From Pediococcus argentinicus (GTDB lineage: Bacteria; Bacillota; Bacilli; Lactobacillales; Lactobacillaceae), in the NCBI RefSeq assembly GCF_001437605.1, contig NZ_JQCQ01000004.1, positions 11,662 to 75,661 of the forward strand: a stretch of 64,000 nt of DNA, given 5' to 3'. Shown here piece by piece: positions 56,495 to 64,000 of the stretch; position 1 is the first letter of the stretch, and each line of letters begins with the position of its first letter. The position numbers and the translations under genes are program-made. Below the pieces are notes generated by a model, which worked only from the letters and a program-made list of their open reading frames with translations, was not told the origin of the DNA and made no database searches.

Positions 56495-57421
56495 ATGAAA
56501 ATACTAATTTACGGAGCCGGAATTCAGGGTAATTACTTGGCTCACAGTTTAAACAAAAATAAGAAAAACGATATTACCTTATTGGCGAGAGGAAAAAATA
56601 AACAATCGATTGATCAATACGGGGTTAAGTTAAACCATACTATTCAACATAAAATAACTGTAGACCACTTTAAAACAATTGAAACACTAGAAAAAAATGA
56701 TTATTATGATTTAATCTTTGTAACTATGAAATATAGTGATTTCAATTCTATTGTTGAACCTATCTCTCGTAATAACAGTGCCGTCGTTGTGTTTGTTGGA
56801 AATCAAATGGACACTGAGGCTTTGAAATTAAGCATTCTGGAAAAGAATCCAAATAAGACGGTATTATTCGGTTTTCAAAATACCGGTGGTGTTCGTAAGG
56901 ATGAAGTAATTAAAATTCTGCGAATAAACGGCGGTAACATGAAAATAGACATTACAAAAAACAGATCAAAAATCACCACATTGTTAGATAACGTATTTCA
57001 AAAAACTCATTATCGATGGATTGCCAAACCCCAACTAGACAATTGGTTAAAAAGTCATGCAGCATTAATTATGGTTTTAAATAGCTTAGACTATATATAT
57101 GGTAACGACGCTAGCAAGATTAAAGCAGATAAAAGCATGTTAAATATCACTTCCAAAGCATTTAACGAGGCATTTAAAATCCTTGAAGATAATGGCTATC
57201 CCATCACTCCAAAGACTCAGAGAATATTATTTGGAAATCCCAAAATAGCAAAAGCAATTCTAAAAGTAGTCTATTCTTTGCCTATTATGAATTCCGTGCA
57301 AGGAAACTTTCGAGAAATCAGTTCCATTTCAAAATCTTTTATTAAATTTAAAAACAAATCTCAGACTAGAACACCAAATCTTGATATTTTGCTTAGCACA
57401 GCTGAGACCAGAGAGGATTAG
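56495..57421 (+). CDS. Ketopantoate reductase-like protein (ApbA/PanE family)
   Basis: 308-aa NADPH-binding protein. Rossmann motif LIYGAGIQGNYLAHSL (about 4-19) and the C-terminal domain of the ApbA/PanE fold with conserved Lys/Asn region KPQLDNWLKSHAALIMVLNS. Rather divergent and Lys-rich, so a role other than pantothenate synthesis is possible. The start ATG at 56495 follows AGAGGC; the frame extends upstream without an SD. Followed after 9 bp by a small membrane protein gene. Confidence 0.8.
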   Translation: MKILIYGAGIQGNYLAHSLNKNKKNDITLLARGKNKQSIDQYGVKLNHTIQHKITVDHFKTIETLEKNDYYDLIFVTMKYSDFNSIVEPISRNNSAVVVFVGNQMDTEALKLSILEKNPNKTVLFGFQNTGGVRKDEVIKILRINGGNMKIDITKNRSKITTLLDNVFQKTHYRWIAKPQLDNWLKSHAALIMVLNSLDYIYGNDASKIKADKSMLNITSKAFNEAFKILEDNGYPITPKTQRILFGNPKIAKAILKVVYSLPIMNSVQGNFREISSISKSFIKFKNKSQTRTPNLDILLSTAETRED

Positions 57422-57430
57422 TTAGCAAAT

Positions 57431-57850
57431 ATGAAATTTAAAAAGCAAATATCAAAAATAATTCTATTATTAATTTTATTTACAATGGCGTACATTGGCT
57501 TTCATTTAACCTTTACATTGTACCAACTCCTGAACAATGACAAAGTGATTTGGCAACAATTAGTCGCCATCATTGCCCTAAATATTGTAACTATCAGCGT
57601 TATGGGAGCCATCATAAATACAATTAGATTACTATCCATTAACGCACAATTAAAACGGGCAAATAAAATTATTCGACAAATTAGTTACTTTTGGATTAAT
57701 TCTGGTGTTGCCTTATTTGGTTTAATTCCAGCTATATATTTAAACGCCACATCAGAAAAAATCATACTCGGTCTTGGAATCATTTTGTGTCCATTTGGTG
57801 TAGTCGTATTTATGGATACCATTAGTGCCCTGTTGAAGGAGACTATTTAA
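57431..57850 (+). CDS. Small four-helix membrane protein
   Basis: 139 aa with four hydrophobic segments (about 11-30, 42-63, 88-104, 110-131) and a basic N-terminus. No family recognised. Co-directional with the ketopantoate reductase-like gene (9-bp gap, likely one operon), and its 3' end overlaps the convergent TetR gene by 8 bp. Confidence 0.72.
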   Translation: MKFKKQISKIILLLILFTMAYIGFHLTFTLYQLLNNDKVIWQQLVAIIALNIVTISVMGAIINTIRLLSINAQLKRANKIIRQISYFWINSGVALFGLIPAIYLNATSEKIILGLGIILCPFGVVVFMDTISALLKETI

Positions 57851-58382
57851 AATTAGATAATTTAGCTAACAGTTCATTGTCACCTTGAAATTTTTTCAAA
57901 ATTCGGCTAACATCATTCAGCATTTCTCCTGAAGTACTATTAGACGATAGATAATAATTCAATACTCCAATAATACCGTTAGATATAAAGATCGTTTCAG
58001 TATTATTTCCAATTTCTTGAGCAGATGAAAAGTTTAATATGTGTCTATTTAGGTAATCTGAAAAGTGTCCTTGCTTATCTGCCTCAATAAGAACTTTGTA
58101 ATAACCCTTATGCTCAATAATGTACTGGAAAGTTAGTGCCATTAGATTAACAGGATCCGCTGCATCAGCTTCACACTTTTCAATTAATTCATCGATAGAT
58201 TCAGATATGGTCTTTTCAAGAAGATCATATTTATCAATGTAGTTTAAATAAAAAGTTCCACGATTAATGTCGGCCAATTCACAAATCCTGCTAACTTTAA
58301 CTCCTTCTATACCTTTTTCTTTTAGCAACTCAAAAAAGGCCTTTTTAATCGCTGTTTGTGTTTTTCTAACCCTTCGATCCAT
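57843..58382 (-). CDS. TetR/AcrR family transcriptional regulator
   Basis: 179 aa. N-terminal HTH VKVSRICELADINRGTFYLNYIDKYDLLE (about 24-52) in the form seen in TetR proteins with a C-terminal TetR_C domain. It converges on the small membrane protein gene. A 32-bp interrupted palindrome lies 50 bp upstream of its start and is its probable operator. Target genes not evident. Confidence 0.9.
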   Translation of the reverse strand: MDRRVRKTQTAIKKAFFELLKEKGIEGVKVSRICELADINRGTFYLNYIDKYDLLEKTISESIDELIEKCEADAADPVNLMALTFQYIIEHKGYYKVLIEADKQGHFSDYLNRHILNFSSAQEIGNNTETIFISNGIIGVLNYYLSSNSTSGEMLNDVSRILKKFQGDNELLAKLSNFK

Positions 58383-58432
58383 AGTCCACCGTCCATATTT
58401 GCTTTAATTACGATTCATTGTACTTGATAATA

Positions 58433-58464
58433 TATAAATAATAAACACATGTTGATTATTTATA
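58433..58464. promoter_or_regulatory. Interrupted palindrome upstream of tetR
   Basis: TATAAATAAT (58433-58442) and ATTATTTATA (58455-58464) are perfect 10-bp arms around a 12-bp centre with CACATG. Likely operator of the adjacent TetR protein. Confidence 0.6.
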
Positions 58465-58466
58465 CT

Positions 58467-58516
58467 AAAATAAGGCTATCAAAATCTTGTATAAACAATT
58501 TTGATAGCCTTATTTT
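58467..58516. terminator. Terminator of clpL (bidirectional shape)
   Basis: The arms 58467-58485 and 58498-58516 are 19 bp, perfectly complementary, with AAAA and TTTT ends. Confidence 0.88.
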
Positions 58517-58543
58517 CTTTACAGACTTTCTAATTTCACTCTA

Positions 58544-60646
58544 TTATTTTTCAGAAATAACAATCCTGTCATCCACCAAATCGGCCTTCAAATCTTTCAC
58601 ATCTAAGTGATCTAGATAGAAATCAGTTACTTGGTCACGGATTTGTTGTTCAATAACTCGGCGTAATGGACGAGCTCCCATGGCTTCATCATATCCTTCA
58701 TTAATTAACCACGTCTTAGCGTCTTCTGTTACTTCAAGAGTTAGACCTTTCTTAGCTAAAGTCTTATTTACATCTTTAATCATCAAATCAACAATCTGAT
58801 GCAAGTCATCCTTCGTTAAGTGGCTGAATTCAACGATTCCGTTGAAACGGTTCAAGAATTCAGGACGGAAGTAATTTGATAATTTATCCATTAACTTCTG
58901 ATCTTGTTGTTCATCATCGTTTAATGATTCGTTACCAAATCCAGCATTAGATGTTGCAATGATAATGGTATTCTTGAAATTAACCACGTTTCCTTGTCCA
59001 TCAGTTAAACGACCGTCATCCATAACTTGGAGTAAGAGCGTTAAAACTTGTGGATTGGCTTTTTCAATTTCATCCAGTAATACGATTGAGTATGGATTAC
59101 GGCGAACTTTTTCCGTTAAAGTATTCGAATTATCTTCATATCCAACGTATCCTGCTGTTGTACCGATTAATTTTGAAACCGCCGTAGTATCAGTATATTC
59201 ACTCATATCGAGTCTGATAATGGCATCCTTATTACCAAACATGTCTAAAGCAAGTTGTTTAGCAAGTTCGGTTTTACCAACACCAGTAGGTCCGACAAAG
59301 AGGAAGCTACCAATTGGACGATTACCCTCATCGAATCCTGCGCGATTTCGACGAATAGCCTTAGCAACCATATCAACCGCTTCATCTTGACCAATGACCT
59401 TACCTTTAAGTCGATCATTAATCTTTTTCAAACGTTCAATATCACTTGCACCCATTTTAGAAACCGGAATACCAGTTAAGCGTTCAACAGATGCTGCCAC
59501 ATCGTTAACTGTTGCGACAGGTTGTTCTTCATCATTACTATCTTTCAATTGATTTTGAATCCGAATAATCTTAGTTTTGGCATTTGCAGCTGCTTCAAAA
59601 TCTTCTTTGTCTGCAGCAGCATCTTTATCTGCTTCTAACTGCTTGATTTGTTCTTCCAAAGAAACCTTATCAGTGACAGGATGTTGCGCTGCCAAATGAG
59701 CAGCCGTCATATCCAGTAAATCAATCGCTTTATCAGGAAGTGAGCGTTGTGGAATATATTGAACTGAATAATCCACAGCAGCTTTTAAAACTTCATCAGG
59801 CAATTTTACATTGTGGTGATCTTGATACAAATCACGAATTCCCTTTAAGATTTCAAAGGTATCATCAGCACTTGGAGCATTCACTGTTACATCGTTGAAA
59901 CGACGTGCTAACGCAGCGTTCTTCATAATTGTATTTCGATATTCATCTTGCGTTGTAGCACCAATTACTGTGAATTCACCACGACTTAACGCTGGTTTGA
60001 TAATATCAGCCATCCCTTTTCCACCATCTTCGCCGCCAGTAGAACCAGCACCTAAGATTTGGTGAATTTCATCAAAGAATAAGATGATATTTCCAGCCTT
60101 TTTAACTTCTTTAATCAAGTTTTGAATGTTTTCTTCAAAGCTACCACGGTATTGAGTTCCGGCTTCTAATGAAGATAAGTCAATTGAGTAAATCTCTTTA
60201 TCTTTGATAGTTGCTGGAACATCGCCATTAACAATAGCTTGTGCCAATCCTTCAACAACCGCTGTTTTACCAACACCGGCATCTCCAACTAGAATTGGAT
60301 TGTTCTTAGTACGACGACTCAGAATTTCAGCCGTTTCTTGAATTTCTTTGTTACGTCCAATAACTGGATCTAAGAGACCATCTCGAGCTTCTGCAGTTAG
60401 GTTTCGTCCTAATTTTGCTAGGATACCCTTCTTATCTACTTGTTTGTTTTGTGGTGCTGTTTGGGACTGCCCATCTTGTGATAAGTGACCAGTCTGACGA
60501 TATTCAGCGAACTCTTCCGGTGTCATTTCACGACCGTTCACCAAATATCTCGATTCTGAATTTAGCCCATTCATGCGTCCCATGAGTTGATTGAAAATAT
60601 CATCCATGTTGCGGTCAAATGGATCATTTGAAAAATTATTAGCCAT
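58544..60646 (-). CDS. clpL: ATP-dependent chaperone ClpL
   Basis: 700-aa Hsp100 ATPase of Lactobacillales, involved in stress tolerance and disaggregation. No Clp N-terminal repeat; instead the short ClpL head with [17 protein letters not shown] (about 34-50). First AAA domain Walker A GDAGVGKT (about 119-126), a short UVR-like coiled middle (about 330-365), second Walker A GPTGVGKT (about 444-451), and a C-terminal D2-small domain. No ClpP-loop is apparent. Preceded by a small HTH gene with a three-box operator, 49 bp upstream, without a terminator between. Confidence 0.95.
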   Translation of the reverse strand: MANNFSNDPFDRNMDDIFNQLMGRMNGLNSESRYLVNGREMTPEEFAEYRQTGHLSQDGQSQTAPQNKQVDKKGILAKLGRNLTAEARDGLLDPVIGRNKEIQETAEILSRRTKNNPILVGDAGVGKTAVVEGLAQAIVNGDVPATIKDKEIYSIDLSSLEAGTQYRGSFEENIQNLIKEVKKAGNIILFFDEIHQILGAGSTGGEDGGKGMADIIKPALSRGEFTVIGATTQDEYRNTIMKNAALARRFNDVTVNAPSADDTFEILKGIRDLYQDHHNVKLPDEVLKAAVDYSVQYIPQRSLPDKAIDLLDMTAAHLAAQHPVTDKVSLEEQIKQLEADKDAAADKEDFEAAANAKTKIIRIQNQLKDSNDEEQPVATVNDVAASVERLTGIPVSKMGASDIERLKKINDRLKGKVIGQDEAVDMVAKAIRRNRAGFDEGNRPIGSFLFVGPTGVGKTELAKQLALDMFGNKDAIIRLDMSEYTDTTAVSKLIGTTAGYVGYEDNSNTLTEKVRRNPYSIVLLDEIEKANPQVLTLLLQVMDDGRLTDGQGNVVNFKNTIIIATSNAGFGNESLNDDEQQDQKLMDKLSNYFRPEFLNRFNGIVEFSHLTKDDLHQIVDLMIKDVNKTLAKKGLTLEVTEDAKTWLINEGYDEAMGARPLRRVIEQQIRDQVTDFYLDHLDVKDLKADLVDDRIVISEK

Positions 60647-60695
60647 AATAATAAATCCCCCTTTTATTAATTAAGACTGTGCGGATTATACGAGT

Positions 60696-60920
60696 TCACA
60701 TATCCATGAAATGGAGTTCTAGTTCTCGTAATACTTCCCACATTTTGAGATGTTGCGCTTGTGCTAGCGCATCTAAATCACGAATATTTAGTGGCGTCGC
60801 ACGCGATTGTTGCTTATTAAATGACTTATGCAAAGTTGTATAACCATATCCGCTTCGCTTCGCCACCTCGTAAATTGTTAAACCGTTCTTATCAAGATAA
60901 GTTTTTACATCAATATTCAT
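60696..60920 (-). CDS. Small HTH (Xre-like) regulator upstream of clpL
   Basis: 74-aa protein consisting mainly of one helix-turn-helix: LTIYEVAKRSGYGYTTLHKSFNKQ (about 14-37), then an amphipathic helix. SD AAAGGAG. It lies directly upstream of clpL in the same direction and has three operator-like boxes over its promoter, so it is probably an autorepressor controlling the HTH-clpL transcript (inference). Confidence 0.85.
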   Translation of the reverse strand: MNIDVKTYLDKNGLTIYEVAKRSGYGYTTLHKSFNKQQSRATPLNIRDLDALAQAQHLKMWEVLRELELHFMDM

Positions 60921-60943
60921 GATCTTTCTCCTTTCATGGTTAT

Positions 60944-60996
60944 ACTATAGCACGTATGTGAATGTATTACAAATGTAAAGCATTCACATTTGTGAA
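60944..60996 (-). promoter_or_regulatory. Promoter with three evenly spaced operator boxes (HTH-clpL)
   Basis: TTGTAA (60972-60967), 17 bp, TATAGT (60949-60944) on the minus strand. Boxes related to TTCACA-N2-TGTGAA lie at 60983-60996 (perfect), 60967-60978 (TTACA-N2-TGTAA, over the -35) and 60949-60962 (degenerate, next to the -10). Centres are 17 bp apart in each case. Confidence 0.75.
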
Positions 60997-61013
60997 ATAG
61001 TTTTAAATGTACA

Positions 61014-61049
61014 TAAAAACGCCATCGATAAGTATCTACCGACAACGTT
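61014..61049 (-). terminator. Terminator of the GH25 lysozyme gene
   Basis: AACGTTGTCG pairs with CGATGGCGTT (several G-U) and is followed by TTT on the minus strand. Confidence 0.65.
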
Positions 61050-61057
61050 ATATTCTT

Positions 61058-62275
61058 CTATTTAGATCGTTTAGAAACTGATTTCAACTGATCGTACTTA
61101 ATTACACTCTCAGAAATCCAATATTTATACTTTGAACCTGATTTTTTAACTCTAATCCATCGACTCTTATCAGATCTAACCCCGACTAAGTCAACAGATA
61201 ACTTGTCTTTTTTACTGAGGCCTTTCGACACTTCCTCTGCATTAAAGGAAGATTCCGGTACATGATTATATAGCTTAATATCACGACTTGTCTTTTTTGG
61301 ATGTCCTTTATATTGTTTTGGTTTAGAATAGGAAACTTTTTTATAGGTCACTAATTTAATAGCATTCTTGTTAACCCAACCAATATTATTATGTTTATAA
61401 GTAATTTTGTAATACACAACTCCGTTATCAAGACGCATTCCCGTTTGACCAATACTTAAGTCTTTTGAAGCATATTTATGGGTTGAACTAACGCTCTTAA
61501 TCTTTGGACTAGAGTTCGGGACATGCTGCCAAATATCATAATTTTTACGAGCAACAATTGCTGAACTCTTGAGAGTTCTGTATTTAACTTTGGTATACGG
61601 TTGTAACCAACTCATAACCGTACTTGCATGGCGCATGTAACTGATATCAACAGTCGACTTTCCAGGTAAACCTTTAACTTTTGCTGTTGGCGCATATTGC
61701 CAAAGATCCGGATTGTAGTACAATGATCCACCCTGATAACATGCAAGCCATAAACCATCAAATCCAGAATATTTGATGTTATGCTCACTAATAAAATTAC
61801 GGTAACTATAAAACACCAACTTTTTATTAGTTAATTTTCGCATTTGACTTAACCAAGCATTAATATATGATTGTTCTTTTCCTTTGCCCATATGTTTCTC
61901 GTCATCTAAGACGTAAAACTTAGTTCTTTTATCACTAAGTTTATAAAACATTTTAGCTTGATTCCGAGCATCGGATACTGATTTAAACTCACTAAATGCA
62001 TAAGTACCAAATGGAATTCCAGCATTGCTTAAACCATTTGCATGTATTTTTTGATATTCATCTATAATTTTAGGACCATGCTGAACTCGAACAATTGCCA
62101 GTCTGGTTTTAATCTTTTTGTCTTGTTTAACCTGTTTCCAGTTCACGTTTCCATTATATTTTGAAACATCCAAAACGCGATCACCAGACATAGATGGTAA
62201 TGCATCAGCGTGTGCTTTTAATGAAAACAAAAATGGTAGTAACAATGTAGCTACTATTATCTTGATTTTTTTCAA
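61058..62275 (-). CDS. Secreted GH25 lysozyme with C-terminal wall-binding repeats
   Basis: 405-aa exported muramidase. Signal peptide about 1-24 (KAHA). GH25 domain about 30-215: catalytic Asp in VLDVSKYNG and the acidic pair in FYVLDDEKH; GTYAFSEF and SYRNF fit the fold. C-terminal part holds two SH3-like repeats (around YDIWQHVPNSSPK and IKLYNHVPESSF), likely for wall attachment. SD GGAGG. Could act in autolysis or be prophage-derived; no phage genes lie nearby. Confidence 0.9.
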   Translation of the reverse strand: MKKIKIIVATLLLPFLFSLKAHADALPSMSGDRVLDVSKYNGNVNWKQVKQDKKIKTRLAIVRVQHGPKIIDEYQKIHANGLSNAGIPFGTYAFSEFKSVSDARNQAKMFYKLSDKRTKFYVLDDEKHMGKGKEQSYINAWLSQMRKLTNKKLVFYSYRNFISEHNIKYSGFDGLWLACYQGGSLYYNPDLWQYAPTAKVKGLPGKSTVDISYMRHASTVMSWLQPYTKVKYRTLKSSAIVARKNYDIWQHVPNSSPKIKSVSSTHKYASKDLSIGQTGMRLDNGVVYYKITYKHNNIGWVNKNAIKLVTYKKVSYSKPKQYKGHPKKTSRDIKLYNHVPESSFNAEEVSKGLSKKDKLSVDLVGVRSDKSRWIRVKKSGSKYKYWISESVIKYDQLKSVSKRSK

Positions 62276-62298
62276 AGTACTCCTCCAAAATAAAACTG

Positions 62299-63252
62299 TT
62301 ATTCGCGATTAACCCACTTACTCATTTGCAAGGCAATTCGTTCACCCGCAAGAGTAATAACCGATCCTATTAAGATTACCACAATCCCCACTATCGTGTT
62401 GATATGAATTGGTTCTCCTAAGATAAATAGCGCTAATACTGGTGCTAGGGCCGGCTTTATAAAGAAAATTAGTGAAGCAGCAGGAATACCGGCTTCGTCC
62501 ATTACGATAAAATACAAGCCGAAAGCTAATCCTGTTACTAAGATACTAATATAAGCTAACAAAGGAATTGCTGACCAAGTAATACCGGCAAAGTAAGGAA
62601 TATTGCTGAATCCTTTAATACCACTCAATGATTTAGCAATGCTTGGTACATGGGTGAATGCCATGAAAATTGCCAATTCAATTGCTCCTGAAATGAATGA
62701 GAAACAAGTCATTGTTAATCCGTCAAAATGACGTTTATTAGAATTAACTCGTGAAAGTACACCATACAAACCAAACGTAATTGAACATAGTAATCCCAAT
62801 GTAATTCCAAAGACATTTGTTAACTTGAATGGATTGATAATAATAGCCAGCCCAATCAAAGTTAGTAATAACGCCAATGTATTAGTACGTGTCAGTCTTT
62901 CATTTAAGAAAACTAATCCGATTAACATCCCAAATGCTGGATTAGCACTTAATAAAATAGCCACTGTTGAAGCTTCAGTAACTTGAATAGCTAGTTGGTA
63001 CAAAGTCATACTAATAACTACGCAAGTGAATCCCGTAATCGCGAAAGCACGCCAATCGCGCCAATTTAATTTATGATTCTTCTTATTTAAATTATGTAAT
63101 GCAAATGGTAATAGGAATATCCCACCCACCAAGAATCGAACAAAGTTTAGTTCAACTGGATTAAAACTACCCCCGGCAATTTTAAGCGCAATCTCCATTG
63201 AACTAAATAAAAAGGTTGAAATTAATATGTAAAGCAACGTTTTTAACTTCAT
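62299..63252 (-). CDS. EamA/DMT family transporter
   Basis: 317-aa inner membrane exporter with ten hydrophobic helices in two EamA repeats (about 4-138 and 148-302). Motifs NFVRFLVGGIF (about 38-48), LLSANPAFGMLIGLVFLNERLT (about 98-119) and the repeat LILFFIKPALAPVLALFILGEP (about 262-283). Substrate unknown (amino acid or metabolite export is usual). Monocistronic. Confidence 0.9.
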   Translation of the reverse strand: MKLKTLLYILISTFLFSSMEIALKIAGGSFNPVELNFVRFLVGGIFLLPFALHNLNKKNHKLNWRDWRAFAITGFTCVVISMTLYQLAIQVTEASTVAILLSANPAFGMLIGLVFLNERLTRTNTLALLLTLIGLAIIINPFKLTNVFGITLGLLCSITFGLYGVLSRVNSNKRHFDGLTMTCFSFISGAIELAIFMAFTHVPSIAKSLSGIKGFSNIPYFAGITWSAIPLLAYISILVTGLAFGLYFIVMDEAGIPAASLIFFIKPALAPVLALFILGEPIHINTIVGIVVILIGSVITLAGERIALQMSKWVNRE

Positions 63253-63505
63253 TATAAGGTTCTCTCACTCCCCAAGGTTTTTAAAACACAATAATAACGT
63301 TACGGTTGTTGAGAGCCCTTGTCAAATCAATCTTAACTAATAAGTATCATCAAAAAATACTCTATTTTAAAATGATCTTTCAAGCTCTAATGACATAACT
63401 ATCTTCAGTTTTAATAACTAAAACTTTAAGCTATTCGTTCAATAAATTTATTATGATATAATTAATAAAATTTTTTAAACACAATGAATTGGCAGGTATA
63501 GTTTA

Positions 63506-63841
63506 ATGAATAACCAGATAAAGCCCATTCCAGAAGAAATACAAAAGTGGAGCTGGGGAGCTTTTATGTTTAATATTTGGTGGGGAATAGGAAACAAAAC
63601 ATATTTACCGCTTCTCTGCTTAATTCCTATTTTTAATATAATCTGGGTTTTTATCGTTGGCGCTTACGGTAATTCATGGGCATGGCAAAACGGAAATTTT
63701 GATACTGTTGCTGATTTTAAACTTGCGAATAAAGTTTGGGAACGTGCCGGGATTATTAAATTCATTTTCTACGTAGCTGTCTCCTGCCTACTTTTAACCA
63801 TTTTTATCATATTTAGCATTATCATGATAATAGCAGATTGA
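63506..63841 (+). CDS. Small membrane protein with WSWGAF...GNxWAW motif
   Basis: 111 aa: an aromatic N-terminus (KWSWGAFMFNIWWGIGNKTY), two hydrophobic helices (about 33-53, 86-109) and GAYGNSWAWQNGNF (about 54-67). It resembles a family of small membrane proteins that databases sometimes mislabel as ribonuclease G. Upstream there is an extended -10 TGATATAAT (63455-63463). The ATG at 63506 has a weak SD GGCAGG. Function unknown. It precedes the partial gene at the window end by 32 bp. Confidence 0.72.
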   Translation: MNNQIKPIPEEIQKWSWGAFMFNIWWGIGNKTYLPLLCLIPIFNIIWVFIVGAYGNSWAWQNGNFDTVADFKLANKVWERAGIIKFIFYVAVSCLLLTIFIIFSIIMIIAD

Positions 63842-63873
63842 TTTACTATACAGATAGCACGAAAGGCATTTCT

Positions 63874-64000
63874 ATGAAAAACACAATTTTAAGAATTTTG
63901 TACCCGACTATCATTATTCAAATATTACTGTATCTATTTGGATTTTTTAATTGGGCCGCATTAGTATCATCACATACTCATCCATTCTTCAATATGTATT
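63874..64000 (+). CDS. Partial gene cut by the window end (membrane protein N-terminus)
   Basis: ATG at 63874 behind GAAAGG opens a frame of at least 42 codons, MKNTILRILYPTIIIQILLY, with a hydrophobic helix near residues 10-27. It continues beyond the window. It is probably co-transcribed with the preceding small membrane protein. Family not recognised. Confidence 0.6.
   Translation, partial: MKNTILRILYPTIIIQILLYLFGFFNWAALVSSHTHPFFNMY

Noticed and set aside
61058-62275. GH25 lysozyme as part of a prophage
   Set aside because: No holin, integrase or structural phage genes nearby; it has its own signal peptide and wall-binding repeats, as chromosomal lysozymes do.

Overview
The window reads as chromosomal DNA from a low-GC, homofermentative-type lactic acid bacterium of the Lactobacillaceae, possibly Companilactobacillus-like (genus is inference, low confidence). 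Support: AT-rich sequence, strong Gram-positive ribosome binding sites, TTGACA/TATAAT promoters, Rho-independent terminators, and a gene set of peptidase T, maltose phosphorylase with beta-phosphoglucomutase, ClpL, oleate hydratase, a DUF1129 protein, an IMP dehydrogenase without CBS domains and lactate oxidase-type sequence. No rRNA, tRNA or CRISPR was found.

Layout. 0.1-6.7 kb: P-type cation ATPase, a 125-bp tandemly duplicated terminator region, and the OpuC-type compatible-solute ABC operon (minus). 6.8-11.2 kb: pepT, a large nested hairpin, an oxidoreductase, and an MFS exporter with its MarR regulator (plus). 11.2-13.5 kb: a MarR/cysteine-less rhodanese operon behind a 47-bp palindromic promoter, a small P-loop kinase and a TetR regulator. 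13.6-19 kb: an MMPL/RND-like membrane protein with a frameshifted start, a DUF2089 pair, a secreted protein, and azlCD. 19-24 kb: D,D-carboxypeptidase, a VanRS-like two-component system, ogt and guaB. 24-28 kb: the origin-type cluster rsmG-parB-DUF951-ychF-DUF1129-guaB, with no parA and with a parS-like site inside parB. 28-34 kb: a broken lactate oxidase, nucleoside hydrolase plus NupC transporter, and a nuclease-helicase of the XPD/DinG type that has lost its Fe-S cysteines. 34-37 kb: a secreted repeat protein broken by an amber codon and an NlpC/P60 hydrolase. 37-49 kb: a complete maltose/maltodextrin regulon (LacI regulator, two GH13 enzymes, ABC transporter, DUF624 protein, MsmK-type ATPase, maltose phosphorylase, beta-phosphoglucomutase). 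49-54 kb: efp, broken degV, broken HIT, and a TetR regulator divergent from oleate hydratase. 54-64 kb: an IS1182-like remnant, mazEF, an SGNH esterase divergent from a MarR regulator, a ketopantoate reductase-like gene, a TetR regulator, clpL behind a small HTH gene, a GH25 lysozyme, an EamA transporter, a small membrane protein and a gene cut by the window end.

How the parts work together. Maltodextrins would enter through the ABC transporter, be trimmed by the GH13 enzymes, and maltose would be phosphorolysed to glucose and beta-glucose-1-phosphate, which PgmB converts to glucose-6-phosphate. Both promoters of this regulon carry the same operator and a cre-like box, and one operator lies in the last codons of lacI. 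Several other loci show a regulator beside an inverted-repeat operator at its own or its neighbour's promoter.

The most unusual signal is that four otherwise nearly intact minus-strand genes (lactate oxidase, secreted repeat protein, DegV, HIT) are each interrupted by one in-frame TAA or TAG. All four are compatible with a glutamine codon CAA/CAG changed by C to T, and in the HIT gene the stop sits exactly on the conserved Gln of the AGQ motif. Other points of note are the loss of ParA together with the ParA-contact motif of ParB, the Fe-S-less helicase, and the three-box operator in front of the HTH-clpL pair.
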